This document shows, piece after piece, positions 32,142 to 49,507 of a stretch of 64,000 bases of DNA. Position numbers and translations under genes: made by a program. The number at the start of each line of letters is the position of its first letter. Positions within the stretch are counted from its first letter, which is position 1. The DNA comes from Brevibacterium sp. CS2 (lineage in GTDB: Bacteria; Actinomycetota; Actinomycetes; Actinomycetales; Brevibacteriaceae): contig NZ_CP040020.1 in the NCBI RefSeq assembly GCF_005280295.1, forward strand, positions 62,001-126,000, read 5' to 3'. The notes beneath the pieces are model-generated. The model had not been told where the DNA came from and did no database searches. It saw only the letters and a program-made list of their open reading frames with translations.

Positions 32142-32166
32142 GGGCCCCGAGGCAGAGGTCCCTCCC

Positions 32167-32238
32167 CTGCCCGCTCGAGCCGTGCGGCACCTGCCCGAGC
32201 AGGCCGTGGGCCACCTGCCCGAGCGGACCACGGGGCAC
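32167..32238. repeat. Three imperfect 24-bp tandem repeats after pfkA
   Basis: Copies at 32167-32190, 32191-32214 and 32215-32238, each beginning CTGCCCG and ending with a G/C-rich CAC. Non-coding, immediately downstream of pfkA and before a hairpin-rich stretch. Confidence 0.8.
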
Positions 32239-32240
32239 CT

Positions 32241-32304
32241 CAGCGGTCGATTCCGCCGCTGACTGATACGACGAGGGTCACTCCGTGAACCCCATCGCCC
32301 TCGT
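32241..32304 (+). terminator. Hairpins downstream of pfkA
   Basis: Two consecutive structures: CAGCGG/CCGCTG (32241-32246 with 32256-32261), and ACGAGGG/CCCTCGT (32271-32277 with 32298-32304) enclosing a TCAC/GTGA stem. Moderately stable; a plausible pfkA terminator. Confidence 0.4.
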
Positions 32305-32389
32305 ATGCGTTGAGGTTCATGGTTGAATCATCCGATTCCCGGTGCACCTACCGGTCCGCCGGGACCTCTGCACAGGAAGGCGGTGCCCC

Positions 32390-33335
32390 ATGAAGGCATG
32401 GCAGTTCACGAACACCCACGAGCTCCTCGTCCTCAACGAGGTCGAGGAGCCGAAGGCCGGACCCGGCCAGGTCGTCATCGAGATGAAGGCCGCGGGCCTC
32501 TGCCAACTCCGATGTCGGTCTGCTCGAGGACGAGGGGTGGCTGTCCACGCTGGCCAAGCAGCCCATCACCATCGGCCACGAGAACGCCGGCGTCGTCGCC
32601 GAGCTCGGCGAGGGCGTGACGAACGTCAAGGTCGGTGACCGGGTGGGCGTCTGCCCGACCACCCCGGCCGGCGCTCCCGGCTACGTCGCCGACGGCGGCT
32701 TCCAGCCGAAGATCGCCTTCGACGCGAATGCGCTCGTGCCGATCCCCGACGGCGTGTCCTGGGAGCAGGGCGCGGCCGCGACGGATGCGGGCATGACCTC
32801 GTACCACGCGATCATCACCAACGGCCAGGCCGGCCCCGGCGAGAAGATCGGCGTCATCGGCTTCGGCGGGCTCGGCCAGATCGGTGCGCGCGTGGCGATC
32901 CTCGCCGGCGCCGAGGTCTACGTCGCCGAGGTGAACGAGAAGGTCTGGGACGCCGCGAAGAAGAACGGCGCCAAGGGCGTCGCGAAGTCGATCAGCGAGT
33001 TCTCCGACGTCGAGTTCGACGCGATCATCGACTACGCCGGCTTCGGCACCACCACCGCCGAGGCGATCGAGACCGTGCGCCGCGGCGGCATCGTCGTGCA
33101 GGTCGGCATGGGCCGGCTCGGGGCGACGATCTCGACCAGGGCCCTCATCCTCTCCGAGGTCACCCTCATCGGTTCGCAGGGCGGCACCAAGGAGGACATC
33201 GCCGGGGTGTACGAGTACCTCGCCACCGGCGAGCTCGAGCCCACCCTCACCACGATCGGCTTCGAGGACATCCCCGAGGGCCTCGACAAGCTCGCCAAGG
33301 GCGAGGTCGTCGGGCGCCTCGTCGCGCTCTACTGA
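32390..33335 (+). pseudogene. Zinc-type alcohol dehydrogenase, frameshifted
   Basis: Begins at ATG 32390 after AGGAAGG with MKAWQFTNTHELLVLNEVEE and is in frame to the zinc-site motif, then shifts. At 32501-32507 the sequence reads TGCCAAC; removing one A gives Cys-His-Ser-Asp-Val, restoring the family motif GLCHSDV. The rest, in the +1 frame, is full: GHENAGVVAELG, GDRVGVCPT, the NAD(P) site GFGGLGQIGARVAI, ending GRLVALY. Total length would be ~314 residues, short for the MDR family, which may reflect loss of the structural-zinc lobe. NAD(P)-dependent alcohol/aldehyde interconversion is the family role. Either a real inactivating insertion or a sequencing error. Confidence 0.85.
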
Positions 33336-33356
33336 GCCGCGCCGCCGCAGCTCCCG

Positions 33357-33414
33357 TCGAGTGGTCAGGTTCTTTCGGATTCCCGCGAGTATCCGAAGGA
33401 AACTGACCACTCGA
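33357..33414. terminator. Long bidirectional hairpin between adh and rpoC
   Basis: 24-base arms (33357-33380 with 33391-33414) pair at 22-23 positions around a 10-nt loop. Lies between convergent genes; stops the adh transcript on the plus strand and backs up the rpoC terminator. Confidence 0.75.
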
Positions 33415-33448
33415 TGATCGGGGCCGGCAGGACCCGTGAATGACCGCA

Positions 33449-33475
33449 GGGCCCGGAGAGATTCACTCCGGGCCC
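33449..33475 (-). terminator. rpoC terminator hairpin
   Basis: Perfect 10-bp stem GGGCCCGGAG/CTCCGGGCCC (33449-33458 with 33466-33475), 7-nt loop, 40 bases after the rpoC stop. Confidence 0.75.
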
Positions 33476-33514
33476 AGCGCGTGTCTGCGGGTCCTATGAC
33501 CGCGGGGGCTCAGC

Positions 33515-37387
<3,873 letters not shown>

Positions 37388-37444
37388 GTAAATCCTCTTT
37401 CTCGGTGACGATCGCGCACGATCGTCGGTTCGCGTTCGTAAGTA

Positions 37445-40930
<3,486 letters not shown>

Positions 40931-41106
40931 TGGGATCCTTCCGAGTGGGTCACCTGTTGAGTCCGGCTTCACCTGAGCCGGCGTCGAGGACCGCAGGGAC
41001 CAGGTGTGACGTACACATCCGGGTTCCACGGTCTGCTCAGGCCGGGATTTCCGATGTGCCCACCGCTATATGAAGGCACCACGAAGGCGAAGCAACGCAA
41101 ATATCC

Positions 41107-41135
41107 ACACTAGACCTGTAATGCCCGGAACGCAA
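41107..41135 (-). promoter_or_regulatory. rpoBC promoter
   Basis: Minus-strand TTGCGT (41130-41135) and TAGTGT (41107-41112), 17-base spacer. A second candidate (TTGCTT with TATAGC, 19-base spacer) lies about 40 bases closer to rpoB. Leader from the first would be ~170 bases. Confidence 0.6.
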
Positions 41136-41225
41136 GTGCGGATGTGGTAGGCTCTCACTTTTTCCTCTGCGCTCCACTCCCGCTCCTGGTCAGGTACCCC
41201 GTAGGAGCGATCCCGGGGCGAGGGA

Positions 41226-42548
41226 TCACCCGCCTCCGCGCTGCCAAGTGCCGGTCATCCCCAGCGCCCGGAAGCCGACCCGGTCGTTGATCGCGAGCAT
41301 CGGCGTGTTCTCCGCGGCGTTCCACGTGTACACCCGCTCGACCTCCGGGGCGCTCGCGCGCAGGTGGCCGGCATTGAGCCGCTTGAGGAGCACCGCGTAT
41401 CCGCGCCCGCGGGCCTCCGGCACCGTCACCGTGGATTCCTGGAACCCGAACTCGCGGCCTTCGCCGACGTGGTAGACGGTGGCGCCCAGCGGCGCGCCGT
41501 CGTCCGCCCGCAGCAGCACCGTCCCGTAGGCCGTGATGCCGCGGGCCCGGGTGAGCCGGTCCTCGTCGCGGACGCGCTCCGGGGTGTGCACGACGGGCTC
41601 GAAATCGGCCTCCCCCACCGGGATCGTCGCCTCGAACACGGTGAGGAGGTGGGCGAGCGCGTCGAGGAGGTGGGCGGGGACATCGCCCACCCAGCTGTGC
41701 GCGCGGAGGCCGGCCGGCACCTCGGGCGCGGGGACGTCGCTCACGGGGAGGACGGCGAAGCGCTCGATCTGCACGAGGCTGAACCCGCGGGACTCGAGCA
41801 GGAGGAGCGCCGGGTCGTCGGCGAACAGGGCGCCGTGGCCGGGCGCGAGGCGGCGCAGCGGCCGGGTGCCGTTCGGCCCGCGATCGGGGTCGAGGCGAGC
41901 CGCCCCGGGGTCCGGACGGGCGGTACCGGAGTCGGAGCCGCCCTCGGGACGGGCACCGTCGAAATGGGCGGCGGGCCGCCCGAGTGCGGTTGCGGAGTAG
42001 TTGTCGTCCGGGTGGTCGGGGTGCTGCTCGTCGGCGTAGAGGACGGTGCGGCCGACCTCCGAGACGACCGCGTCGACGTGGGCCCAGAGCAGATCGTCGA
42101 CCGCGGCGGCAGTCTCCGGCGCGAGGCCGGGGAGGACATCGACCGCGACGTCGGCGGAGTCGAGGTTGTCCCGGAGCGGGGCGACGACGACGGCGCAGCC
42201 GAGGCACGCGTCCCCGCCGACGGCGAGAGCGAGATCGCGCAGGTGGTGGGGGTCCGATTCCCAGCCAGCACGGCGCTCCGCGGCGGTGGTGACGAGTTCG
42301 GGGAGGCCGATGCTCTCCATGAGCACCTCCTCCTCGATCGCCTGCACGTGGTCGAGGAACTCGCCGAAGAGCTGCGGGTCGGCGGCGACGTCGGCGGCCC
42401 GGAGGAGGCGCAGGTCGGCCGAGCCCGGGCCGGTGGCCGGGGTCGGCCGCGCGGGGTCCCCCGACTCGGCGGGCCGGGTGCCGTCGTCCGGCGCCGGACG
42501 GGCATGAGCGAGCAGCGCGGCGGATGAGGGTGCCGGGGATGCGCTCAT
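41226..42548 (-). CDS. GNAT-family N-acetyltransferase, two-domain
   Basis: 440 residues. An Ala/Pro-rich ~45-residue N-terminus precedes a degenerate first GNAT-like half (LRLLRAADVAADPQLFGEFL, then CAVVVAPLRDNLDSADVAVD). A low-complexity insert (~200-240) leads to the second half, with the acetyl-CoA motif TVTVPEARGRGYAVLLKRL (R-G-x-G-Y) and YTWNAAENTPMLAINDRVGF near the C-terminus. Tandem GNATs of this kind are common in actinobacteria; substrate unknown. Its stop is 96 bases upstream of the rpoBC promoter region. Confidence 0.82.
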   Translation of the reverse strand: MSASPAPSSAALLAHARPAPDDGTRPAESGDPARPTPATGPGSADLRLLRAADVAADPQLFGEFLDHVQAIEEEVLMESIGLPELVTTAAERRAGWESDPHHLRDLALAVGGDACLGCAVVVAPLRDNLDSADVAVDVLPGLAPETAAAVDDLLWAHVDAVVSEVGRTVLYADEQHPDHPDDNYSATALGRPAAHFDGARPEGGSDSGTARPDPGAARLDPDRGPNGTRPLRRLAPGHGALFADDPALLLLESRGFSLVQIERFAVLPVSDVPAPEVPAGLRAHSWVGDVPAHLLDALAHLLTVFEATIPVGEADFEPVVHTPERVRDEDRLTRARGITAYGTVLLRADDGAPLGATVYHVGEGREFGFQESTVTVPEARGRGYAVLLKRLNAGHLRASAPEVERVYTWNAAENTPMLAINDRVGFRALGMTGTWQRGGG

Positions 42549-42714
42549 GGTCCACTTCTACCACCGCCGATCGTCCGGAGCGATGCCTGGCGGGGCCGTC
42601 GCCACGCGGGTGCGGTTGACTGTGGACAACCGCAGGCGCGGCATCGGCGGCTGGTAGGTTCGGGCTGACGGCGCGGTCGCGCATCGCCGCGCCCTTGCCT
42701 GGACCGGAGGAGAC

Positions 42715-45700
42715 ATGGACACTGGGGCCGATCCCGGATATCTCATCGTGTGGCTGTGGATCTCCTGGGCCGTCGCCCTGCCGGTGCTCCTCGCCGCGGG
42801 GATCGCCACCCTCATCAGCCTCGGCGCGGGGCGGGGAGCCGCCGAGGCGCCCCGGCCGCGGGCCACTCGTGCGGCTGGTCGCCCCGGGTACCCTTCCCCC
42901 GCCCTGGCACGATGCCTCCGCGCCCGCCCTGGGTGCCGCAGGCGGACGCGCAGGTCGCCGGCCCCCCGATACCGCGCTCCGCTGCGCACCCCGGCATGCA
43001 CGCGCCCGGGAACCAGTCCCCCGGCATGCACGCACCCGGGATGCAGGCCCCTCGCACGGCGGCTCCGACGCCGGGCCAACCGGTTGCCGGGCATCTTGCG
43101 CCCGGCCATCCGGTGCCCGGTCGATCGCAGGGCGGCCGACCGGCTCCCTCTCCGGCCCGCACCGACCGGAGCGTGCTGTACCCCAATCTCCTCCTCGGCG
43201 TCGCCTGCCTCTTCGTCCTCGCGGCCGCGGTCGTGTTCGCCGGGATCAGCCAGTCGGCGGTGCTGCGGGCCGTGAGCATCTGGGCCGTCGCGCTCCTCGC
43301 CTACGGTGCGGGTCTGCTCCTCCACGGCCTGGCACCGCGCCTGCGCCCGATCGGCATCGCGCTCACCGGGCTCGGCCTCGCGCTCGTCCCGATCGCCGGC
43401 GGGCTGCTCGGCGGGCTGTCGCTGACGAGCCCGTCGCTGGCGTGGTTCATCTCCTCCGCCGTCGGGGCGCTCTGCTACGGCTTCGCCGCCTTCCGGCTGC
43501 GCTCGGCGCTCATCACCTGGTTCGGACTGCTCTTCGTCCTCTCCCTCGTGCTGTCGATGATGGCCCTGACGCCCGCCCCGACGGTCTGGTACTTCTGCGC
43601 TCTCGTGCTCGCCGCCACGGCATTCGCCGTCGCCGCCCGGCTGCTCACCGGCCGGGTCCACCCTGCGTTCGTCCTGCCGCACCTCGTGCTCGGGGAGGTC
43701 GTCGCGCCGGCGGCGGTGGTCGCCTCCGTCTTCATCGATCCGTTCCCGAGCGCGTGGGCCTGGGCCGCACTGTTCGCTGTGCTCGGCGTCCACTACCTCG
43801 TCGGGGCGTGGTGCCTGGGCTCGACGGTCCGCGGTCCGATCGCCCGGCTGGCGCTCTCGACCTCCCTCATCTGGGCCGTCGGCGCGACCATCGGCAGCCT
43901 CTGGCCGGACCAGCCCCCGGCGACCCAGGCAGGCGCCATGGTGCTCACCGCCCTGGCCCTGTCCGCCGGGTTCCTCGGGGAGACCCTGCTCCACCGCCGT
44001 CGCACCCTCGCCACCTGGTTCGTCCTCGGAGTCGCCGCCGGGATCGGGCTCATCGCCACGCTCGTCTCGCCGTTCTCACTGGCCTCGCCCCTGGTGCGGC
44101 CGCTCGCCGGCGGCACGATCGCCCTCACCGTGCTCCTCGTGGTGCTGCTCGTCGTCTGCGCGCTGCGTTTCGACCTCCCCCCGGCGCGTGCCGGAGCGGT
44201 GGCGCTCGGCTGCACCCTGGGCCCCTGGGCAGCCGCCGCACTCGGCGTGAGCGACGCCGAGGTGTCCCCCTCGAGCGGGGCTCCGTACCTCTTCCTCATG
44301 GTGGGTCTCGTCCTCGTGCTCGCCGCGGACGGCGCGGGCGCGGCGTGGATCACCTCGAAGCGCGGGCGGCATCTGCTCCACCTCCGCCGCTCCGCCCCGC
44401 TGCTGTCGGCGGTGACGAGCGGCACTCTGCTCGCCCCCGCGTTCGGCGCGCCCGATGCCGGACACCCGCTCCTCGCGTTCGGCGGCTACCTCGTCCTGCT
44501 CCTGGCGCTGTGCGCCGCCGCCTGGGCGGTGCGCTCCGCGCTCCTCCTCACCGGCGCGATCCCGCTCGTCACCGCAGCAGCACTCACCGTGGCCTCGTCG
44601 TACGGGGCGGACGGCCTGCGCATGACCGCCCCGGTCCCGAACGACGTCGTGCGCCTGGGGCTCACCGTCGCGCTGCTCGGCGGAGTCGTCGTCGCGGAGG
44701 TCCTGCTGCTGCGGGCCGGACGCCGCTGGCGCGCCCGCTACGCCGGGACCATGGCCCTGCTCCTCGCCGGTGCCGTCGCCCTCGACGTCCTCGTCCCCGT
44801 GTTCCCCGCTCCGGACAGCGACCTCGGCCTCGGGGTGCTCGCCCTCGGCGCCGTCGGCGGCCTGCTCCTGCTCCACGCGGTGGTGGTCTTCGGCCACCGG
44901 ATGCGGCCCCGCGCCCCGGGCAGCCGACACGCGCCTCCCGGTCTCGGTTCGACCGCAGTCTGGGTGGGCCTCGGTGCGCTCACCGTCCTCACCGTGTTCC
45001 GGGCCGGCCAGGCGTCCACGCTGTTCGCCGTGATCACCTGTGTGCTGCTCGCCGCCGCCGGGGCACACGCGACCCTCGTGCACCGGAACCAGTGGCTGCT
45101 GCTCCCGGTCGCCGCGGCCTCGGCCATCGCAGTCATCAAGCTCTCCGGTCTGCCGTTCGACGACGGGGCGCTCCGGACCGTCGTCTCCGCCTGGGTCGTC
45201 TGGGCCCTGTGGTACGGGTGCTACTGGGCGCTCACCTCGGCCGGGAAGCCGGCCACGGCTCCGCTGGCGGTCGCGTTCGCGGCCGCTGTCACCGCGATCG
45301 TCGCGACCCCGCTGCTCGACGTCGAGGTCCCCTGGCTCAACTCCGTCACGCAGCTCGCCGTCGGCGTCTCGGTGACGATCCCCGCGCTCATGCTCGCCCT
45401 CCTCACCGCACGGGTCAGGGACACGACCATCCGCCGGATCCTGCCCGAATGCGCTTCGTTCGTCGGTGCCATCGGCCTCATGATCGCCGCCCACGGCGTC
45501 GTGTCCACCGCTCTCGTCGTCAATCTCCACTTCCTCGCCGCGGTCGCCTGGCTCTGGGCGTGGCTGGCCGACCGGCGCGGCGACGCACCCGTCGGCGGCA
45601 CCCTGCGCCGGGTGATCTCCGCGGCCGCGGTGAGCCTCACCGGCGTGTACGCCGGGCTCGTCGACGGAGGCTGGTACACGGTGCTGTTCCTCGTCGACCA

Positions 45701-46442
45701 CGTCGCGCTGCTCGTCTACGGTGCGGTCCGCTCGCGGGCCTGGGCACTGTGGTGGGGTCTCGGCGCCTCGGTCGCGGCGATCGTGTGGTTCCTCCGCGAT
45801 CTCGTCTGGCTCGCTCTCATCGTCCTCGCGCTCGTGCTCATCGGCGTCGTGGTGTGGCTCCTGCTCCGCAAGCCGCAGGACCAGACCCGGGGCGGGCAGC
45901 AGGCGCCGAGGCCGGGCGGGTCTGTCGGTCCGGAGTGGCCGGGGTACCCGCCGGGTCCGGGATACTCGCGAGCGCCTGGGGCGCCGGGACCGGGATTCCG
46001 GCAGACAGTGCCGAGGGTCCCGCAGGCAGGGCCGGGGGTGCCGCAGGCAGGGCCGAGGGTCCCGCAGGCAGGGCCGGGGGTGCCGCAGGCAGGGCCGGGG
46101 GTGCCGGGACCGCGCAGCGCTGCGGAAGCGGCACCACGTCCACCGGTTCCGTCGCACGCCCGACTCGGGGGCATACCCGGAACGAACCCGGGCGGCCCTG
46201 CCCCGAACGGTCCGGCCCAGACGCCGTACCCCGGTTCCGGCGGACGGCCGGAGCAGCCGTCTCCGTGGGGGCCTCCGGGTTGGGCCGGTCGGCCCGATGA
46301 GCAGTGGTCGCCACGGCCGCAGCAGCCCCGCCCGCCCGGGCCGCCGCACACTCCAGGACCTCCGCACAGCTCCGAACCCCCTCCACCCGGCCCACCGGCC
46401 CCACCCGGGCCTCCCCCACCGAACAGGAGCCCGCATGGTTGA
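42715..46442 (+). CDS. Very large multi-spanning membrane protein, N-terminal frame broken
   Basis: Starts at ATG 42715 after GGAGGAG with one membrane helix (YLIVWLWISWAVALPVLLA). After ~60 codons the frame must slip by one base near 42884-42900 (a run of Cs) to continue into the main frame, which runs to 46442. If intact the product is about 1240 residues: a Pro/Gly/Met-rich spacer, then some 25-30 predicted membrane helices in continuous hydrophobic pairs, then a Pro/Gly-rich C-terminal tail containing 7-residue repeats (VPQAGPG). An alternative is a separate start at ATG 42912. I do not recognise the family. Its stop overlaps the metallo-beta-lactamase start by 8 bases, implying coupling. 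Confidence 0.7.
46011..46094 (+). repeat. Four 21-bp tandem repeats inside the membrane protein tail
   Basis: Units at 46011-46031, 46032-46052, 46053-46073 and 46074-46094, alternating two near-identical variants, with a partial fifth copy. In frame, each encodes P-(R/G)-VPQAG. Copy-number change keeps the frame. Confidence 0.93.
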
Positions 46443-47193
46443 GATCTACGTGTTCACCTCGGACCCGGTGCAGCTCAACTCGTACCTCGTCGTCGGCCCC
46501 GAGCGGGCACTCGTCGTCGATACCGGCGCCGGACCTGCCCAGGCAGGATCCATCCTCGCGGCGTTCCGTGCCCTCACCGATCTGCCGCTCACCGTGGTCA
46601 ACACCCACGACCACTGGGACCACTTCTTCGGCAATGCCGCATTCGCCGCGGACGGGGTCGACGATTTCCTCGCCTCCCCCGGATTCGTCCGCGATCACCG
46701 GGCCTCGGCGTGGATCCAGCTCGAAGCCGTCCCCCTCGAGCACGAGCCGGACCTGCCCACGCCGGAGGACCTCCTCGTCCCCGTGACGGCGGTCGACACC
46801 GGTGAGACGCTGTCGCTGGGCGACTGCACGGTCGAGTTCCTCCCGCTCGGCGGGCACACCGAGTCCGACCTCGTCATCCTGTGCGAGGACGTCGCGCTCG
46901 TCGGGGATCTCGTCGAAGAGGGTGCGCCGCCTCAGTTCGGCGACGATGCGCTCCCGGCGCGGTGGGCCGAATCGCTCGAGACCCTGCTCGCTCTCCCGCA
47001 GCCGCAGGTATTCGCGCCCGGGCACGGTCAGCCCGTCGACCGTACGTTCCTCGCCGCCCAACTCGGGGACATCGCAGCGGTGGCAGAGAGCGACTCCACT
47101 GCCGAGGTGCCATCCCGGACCGCTCCCCCGTTCACCTGGGTGGGCACCGGGGCAGGCTCCCACCTGCCGGCCGGGGTGCGCCGGCTGCGCTGA
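46435..47193 (+). CDS. Metallo-beta-lactamase-fold hydrolase
   Basis: 252 residues, ATG 46435 with CAGGAG upstream. Metal-binding motif THDHWDHFFGN (the HxHxDH signature), then LGGHTESD, VGD and PGHG supply the other ligands, so a dinuclear site is likely. The fold covers glyoxalase II-like thioesterases, lactonases and phosphodiesterases; the exact substrate cannot be assigned. No signal peptide. Translationally coupled to the large membrane protein. Confidence 0.88.
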   Translation: MVEIYVFTSDPVQLNSYLVVGPERALVVDTGAGPAQAGSILAAFRALTDLPLTVVNTHDHWDHFFGNAAFAADGVDDFLASPGFVRDHRASAWIQLEAVPLEHEPDLPTPEDLLVPVTAVDTGETLSLGDCTVEFLPLGGHTESDLVILCEDVALVGDLVEEGAPPQFGDDALPARWAESLETLLALPQPQVFAPGHGQPVDRTFLAAQLGDIAAVAESDSTAEVPSRTAPPFTWVGTGAGSHLPAGVRRLR

Positions 47194-47317
47194 AGCAGCG
47201 GTGTGCCGGTCGCTTCGTCAGCGCGCTTCGATCCGCTGATGGTCGCAGGCACCGGACCCCGATCGAGTACTCCAGGGATCCTCGGGGTGAGCCCGGGCCG
47301 GCCGGGGTCCTGCAGGG

Positions 47318-47950
47318 TCACGGGCGCGGCGCCCCGGTTTCCGGCGGGAACGCGGACGCGCTGCCCGGCTCCTCGTCCGGGCGGAACACCGCCTGCTCGT
47401 CGAACAGGCCGCGCAGCGACGCTGCGACCTCCTCGACCACCGGGTACGCCTGCCCGTCGCGGCTGCAGCTGTTCCGGCCCTCGATCACGTGGAGGCGATC
47501 GTCCCCGACCCACACCTCGAGCGTGGTCGACTTCGTTCCGGCCGGGGGCGGTTCGCCGCCACAGGTCTGATCGCTGAGCACTGCGTGCTCGGCGGCGGCG
47601 ATCGCATCCGCCCAGACCTCGGCGTCCATCTGCTCGCGCGCCTGCCCGATGTGGGCCCCGTACGAGTCGACGGTGATGCTCGCGGCGCTCGGATCCGCGT
47701 CGAGCCGGTAGCTCCGGTGGTACCGGGGCGGCACCGAGGAGTCGCGGTGGATGATCCGCAGGGCTGTCTCCGCGGGGTCGAGCGGCGACGGGGCCGGCTG
47801 CGGGGCGTCCGACTCCGTCGACGGGCCGACCGTGGGGTCCGGAGTGGGGAGAGGGTCGGGGACGAATCCGCAGGCACTGAGGCAGAGGATGGCGAGCGCC
47901 ACCGTGCCGAGGGCGGGGGCGCCCCGGCGGCGGTGGCCGCGCGAGACCAT
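47318..47950 (-). CDS. Putative lipoprotein of unknown function
   Basis: 210 residues from ATG 47950 (GAGG five bases upstream), chosen because it gives a normal signal peptide: MVSRGHRRRGAPAL, hydrophobic core and lipobox CLSAC with Cys27. The frame extends 53 codons further upstream. After a Pro/Ser/Thr-rich stretch comes a compact ~140-residue domain with four Cys visible in HAVLSDQTCGGEPP and RNSCSRDG. No family recognised. Convergent with the metallo-beta-lactamase gene. Confidence 0.7.
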   Translation of the reverse strand: MVSRGHRRRGAPALGTVALAILCLSACGFVPDPLPTPDPTVGPSTESDAPQPAPSPLDPAETALRIIHRDSSVPPRYHRSYRLDADPSAASITVDSYGAHIGQAREQMDAEVWADAIAAAEHAVLSDQTCGGEPPPAGTKSTTLEVWVGDDRLHVIEGRNSCSRDGQAYPVVEEVAASLRGLFDEQAVFRPDEEPGSASAFPPETGAPRP

Positions 47951-48331
47951 GGCACCTCGGCCGGCTGCGGCGCCGCGGTGAGCGGGGGCACCCGAGGGGG
48001 CAGTGGCACCACAGCCGCGGGAGATTCTGCGAGCACGGGATCGGTTCATACGATCACGGTAGAGCCCGCGGCGATCCCGCATGTGGCGGACGCGTGCCGG
48101 TCCGGACACACCGGATACCGCGCACCGGACCCCGCACTCCGGATTCCACGCGCACCGGGTCCTCGAGCAGCCGCCGCGGCGTTGAGATTGCAGATTCTCG
48201 CGGAATCGCTCTCAGGAACCTACAAAAATTGAGGGGTGAATGCACGGGACCCCGCTGCCACGGGGGCAGCGGGGTCCGGTGCTGGATACGCTCCGCTCAC
48301 GGTCCGATCGCTCGGACCGCGGCGGATCGGA
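47951..48331. other. Non-coding stretch between lipoprotein gene and rplL
   Basis: 381 bases without a convincing gene; the part next to 47950 may instead be the extended lipoprotein N-terminus. A lower-GC patch around 48190-48236 includes GATTC-TCGCG-GAATC (48193-48207). The rplL terminator occupies 48247-48277. Confidence 0.5.
48247..48277 (-). terminator. rplL terminator hairpin
   Basis: Perfect 13-bp stem (48247-48259 with 48265-48277), 5-nt loop, about 55 bases past the rplL stop. Confidence 0.8.
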
Positions 48332-48721
48332 TCACTTGAGGGAGACGGTGGCGCCGGCGGCCTCGAGGGCCTCCTTGGCCTTCTCCGCGGTCTCCTTGTT
48401 GACGCCCTCGAGGACGGCCTTGGGAGCGCCGTCGACGAGCTCCTTGGCCTCCTTGAGGCCGAGCGAGGTCAGTCCGCGGACCTCCTTGATGACCGGGACC
48501 TTCTTCTCGCCGCCGGACTCGAGGATGACGTCGAACTCATCCTTCTCCTCGGCGGCGGCCTCGCCACCGGCACCGCCGGCAGCAGGGGCGGCGGCAGCGG
48601 CGACCGGAGCGGCGGCCTCGACCTCGAAGGTCTCTTCGAACTGCTTGACGAAGTCGGAGAGTTCGATCAGGGAGAGCTCTTTGAACGCTTCGATGAGCTC
48701 TTCGGGGGTGAGCTTAGCCAT
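48332..48721 (-). CDS. rplL: 50S ribosomal protein bL12
   Basis: 129 residues: N-terminal dimerisation domain [20 protein letters not shown], an Ala/Gly-rich hinge (~35-58) and the factor-binding domain [20 protein letters not shown], with [16 protein letters not shown]. Forms the stalk that recruits translational GTPases. 63 bases after rplJ. Confidence 0.98.
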   Translation of the reverse strand: MAKLTPEELIEAFKELSLIELSDFVKQFEETFEVEAAAPVAAAAAPAAGGAGGEAAAEEKDEFDVILESGGEKKVPVIKEVRGLTSLGLKEAKELVDGAPKAVLEGVNKETAEKAKEALEAAGATVSLK

Positions 48722-48784
48722 GGTGGCTATGTCCTTCCTTACATGGCTGACGATCGCAGCCGGGGTGGTTTACAGGGGTGAAAC

Positions 48785-49327
48785 TCATGCGTCCTCGGTC
48801 GCGGCGGCCTCGGAGCCGGCGTTCTTCTCGCGAAGAGCGTCGACGGTCCGGACGGTCTTGACCAGCGGGGCGGTGAACATGTAGGCGGCCTTGTAGAGGC
48901 TGCCCTTCATGGCACCGGCTGCCTTCGCAAGCAGCACCTCGCGGGATTCGAGGTCGGCGAGTTTCGTGATCTCGTCAGCGGTCAGCGGCTTCCCCTCGAG
49001 GTAGCCTGCCTTGATGACCAGCTGCGGATTCGCCTTGGCGAAGTCACGCAGCGCCTTCGCGGCCTCGGACGGTTCGCCGGTGATGAAGGCAATGGCGGAG
49101 GGTCCGTTGAGGAGTCCGTCGAATGCCTCGATGCCGGCTTCCTTGGCAGCGATAGCGGTGAGCGTATTCTTCACCACGGCGTAGCTTGCCGTCTCACCGA
49201 GTGCTACGCGCAGGTCTTTCATCTGCGCGACGGTGAGACCGCGGTACTCGGTCAGCACTGCAGCCGGGGAGTTCTCGAGCAACTGCTTGAGCTCCGCAAC
49301 TGCCGCTGCCTTGTCAGGCCTCGCCAT
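48785..49327 (-). CDS. rplJ: 50S ribosomal protein uL10
   Basis: 180 residues from ATG 49327 with AAGGA six bases upstream: [37 protein letters not shown], then [15 protein letters not shown] and a C-terminal helix region that binds bL12 dimers. Autoregulation through a leader RNA is general for this operon, and a leader-type motif is seen at 49508-49530. Confidence 0.98.
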   Translation of the reverse strand: MARPDKAAAVAELKQLLENSPAAVLTEYRGLTVAQMKDLRVALGETASYAVVKNTLTAIAAKEAGIEAFDGLLNGPSAIAFITGEPSEAAKALRDFAKANPQLVIKAGYLEGKPLTADEITKLADLESREVLLAKAAGAMKGSLYKAAYMFTAPLVKTVRTVDALREKNAGSEAAATEDA

Positions 49328-49507
49328 GGTATTCCTTTCGTACGATGTCGGTGCCGAGAACACGAAAAAGCGCTCCGCGCAGAATGCACGGAACGCTGCG
49401 ACTGCGGATGCGAACATCCTGATCATCGTTCTCATGACACCTGCGCTGGTCACTCTCTGCGAGTCTTCGCCAGTGGGCACGATCATCCGATTCCGGATGA
49501 GGTGATT

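Noticed and set aside
40931..41029. Upstream in-frame extension of rpoB (33 codons)
   Set aside because: Residues there are unlike RpoB N-termini; the TTG at 40930 has the ribosome-binding site and the family-like sequence.
48054..48245. Small 63-codon minus-strand frame upstream of the lipoprotein gene
   Set aside because: No ribosome-binding site, Arg/Pro-rich shadow composition and no recognisable domain.
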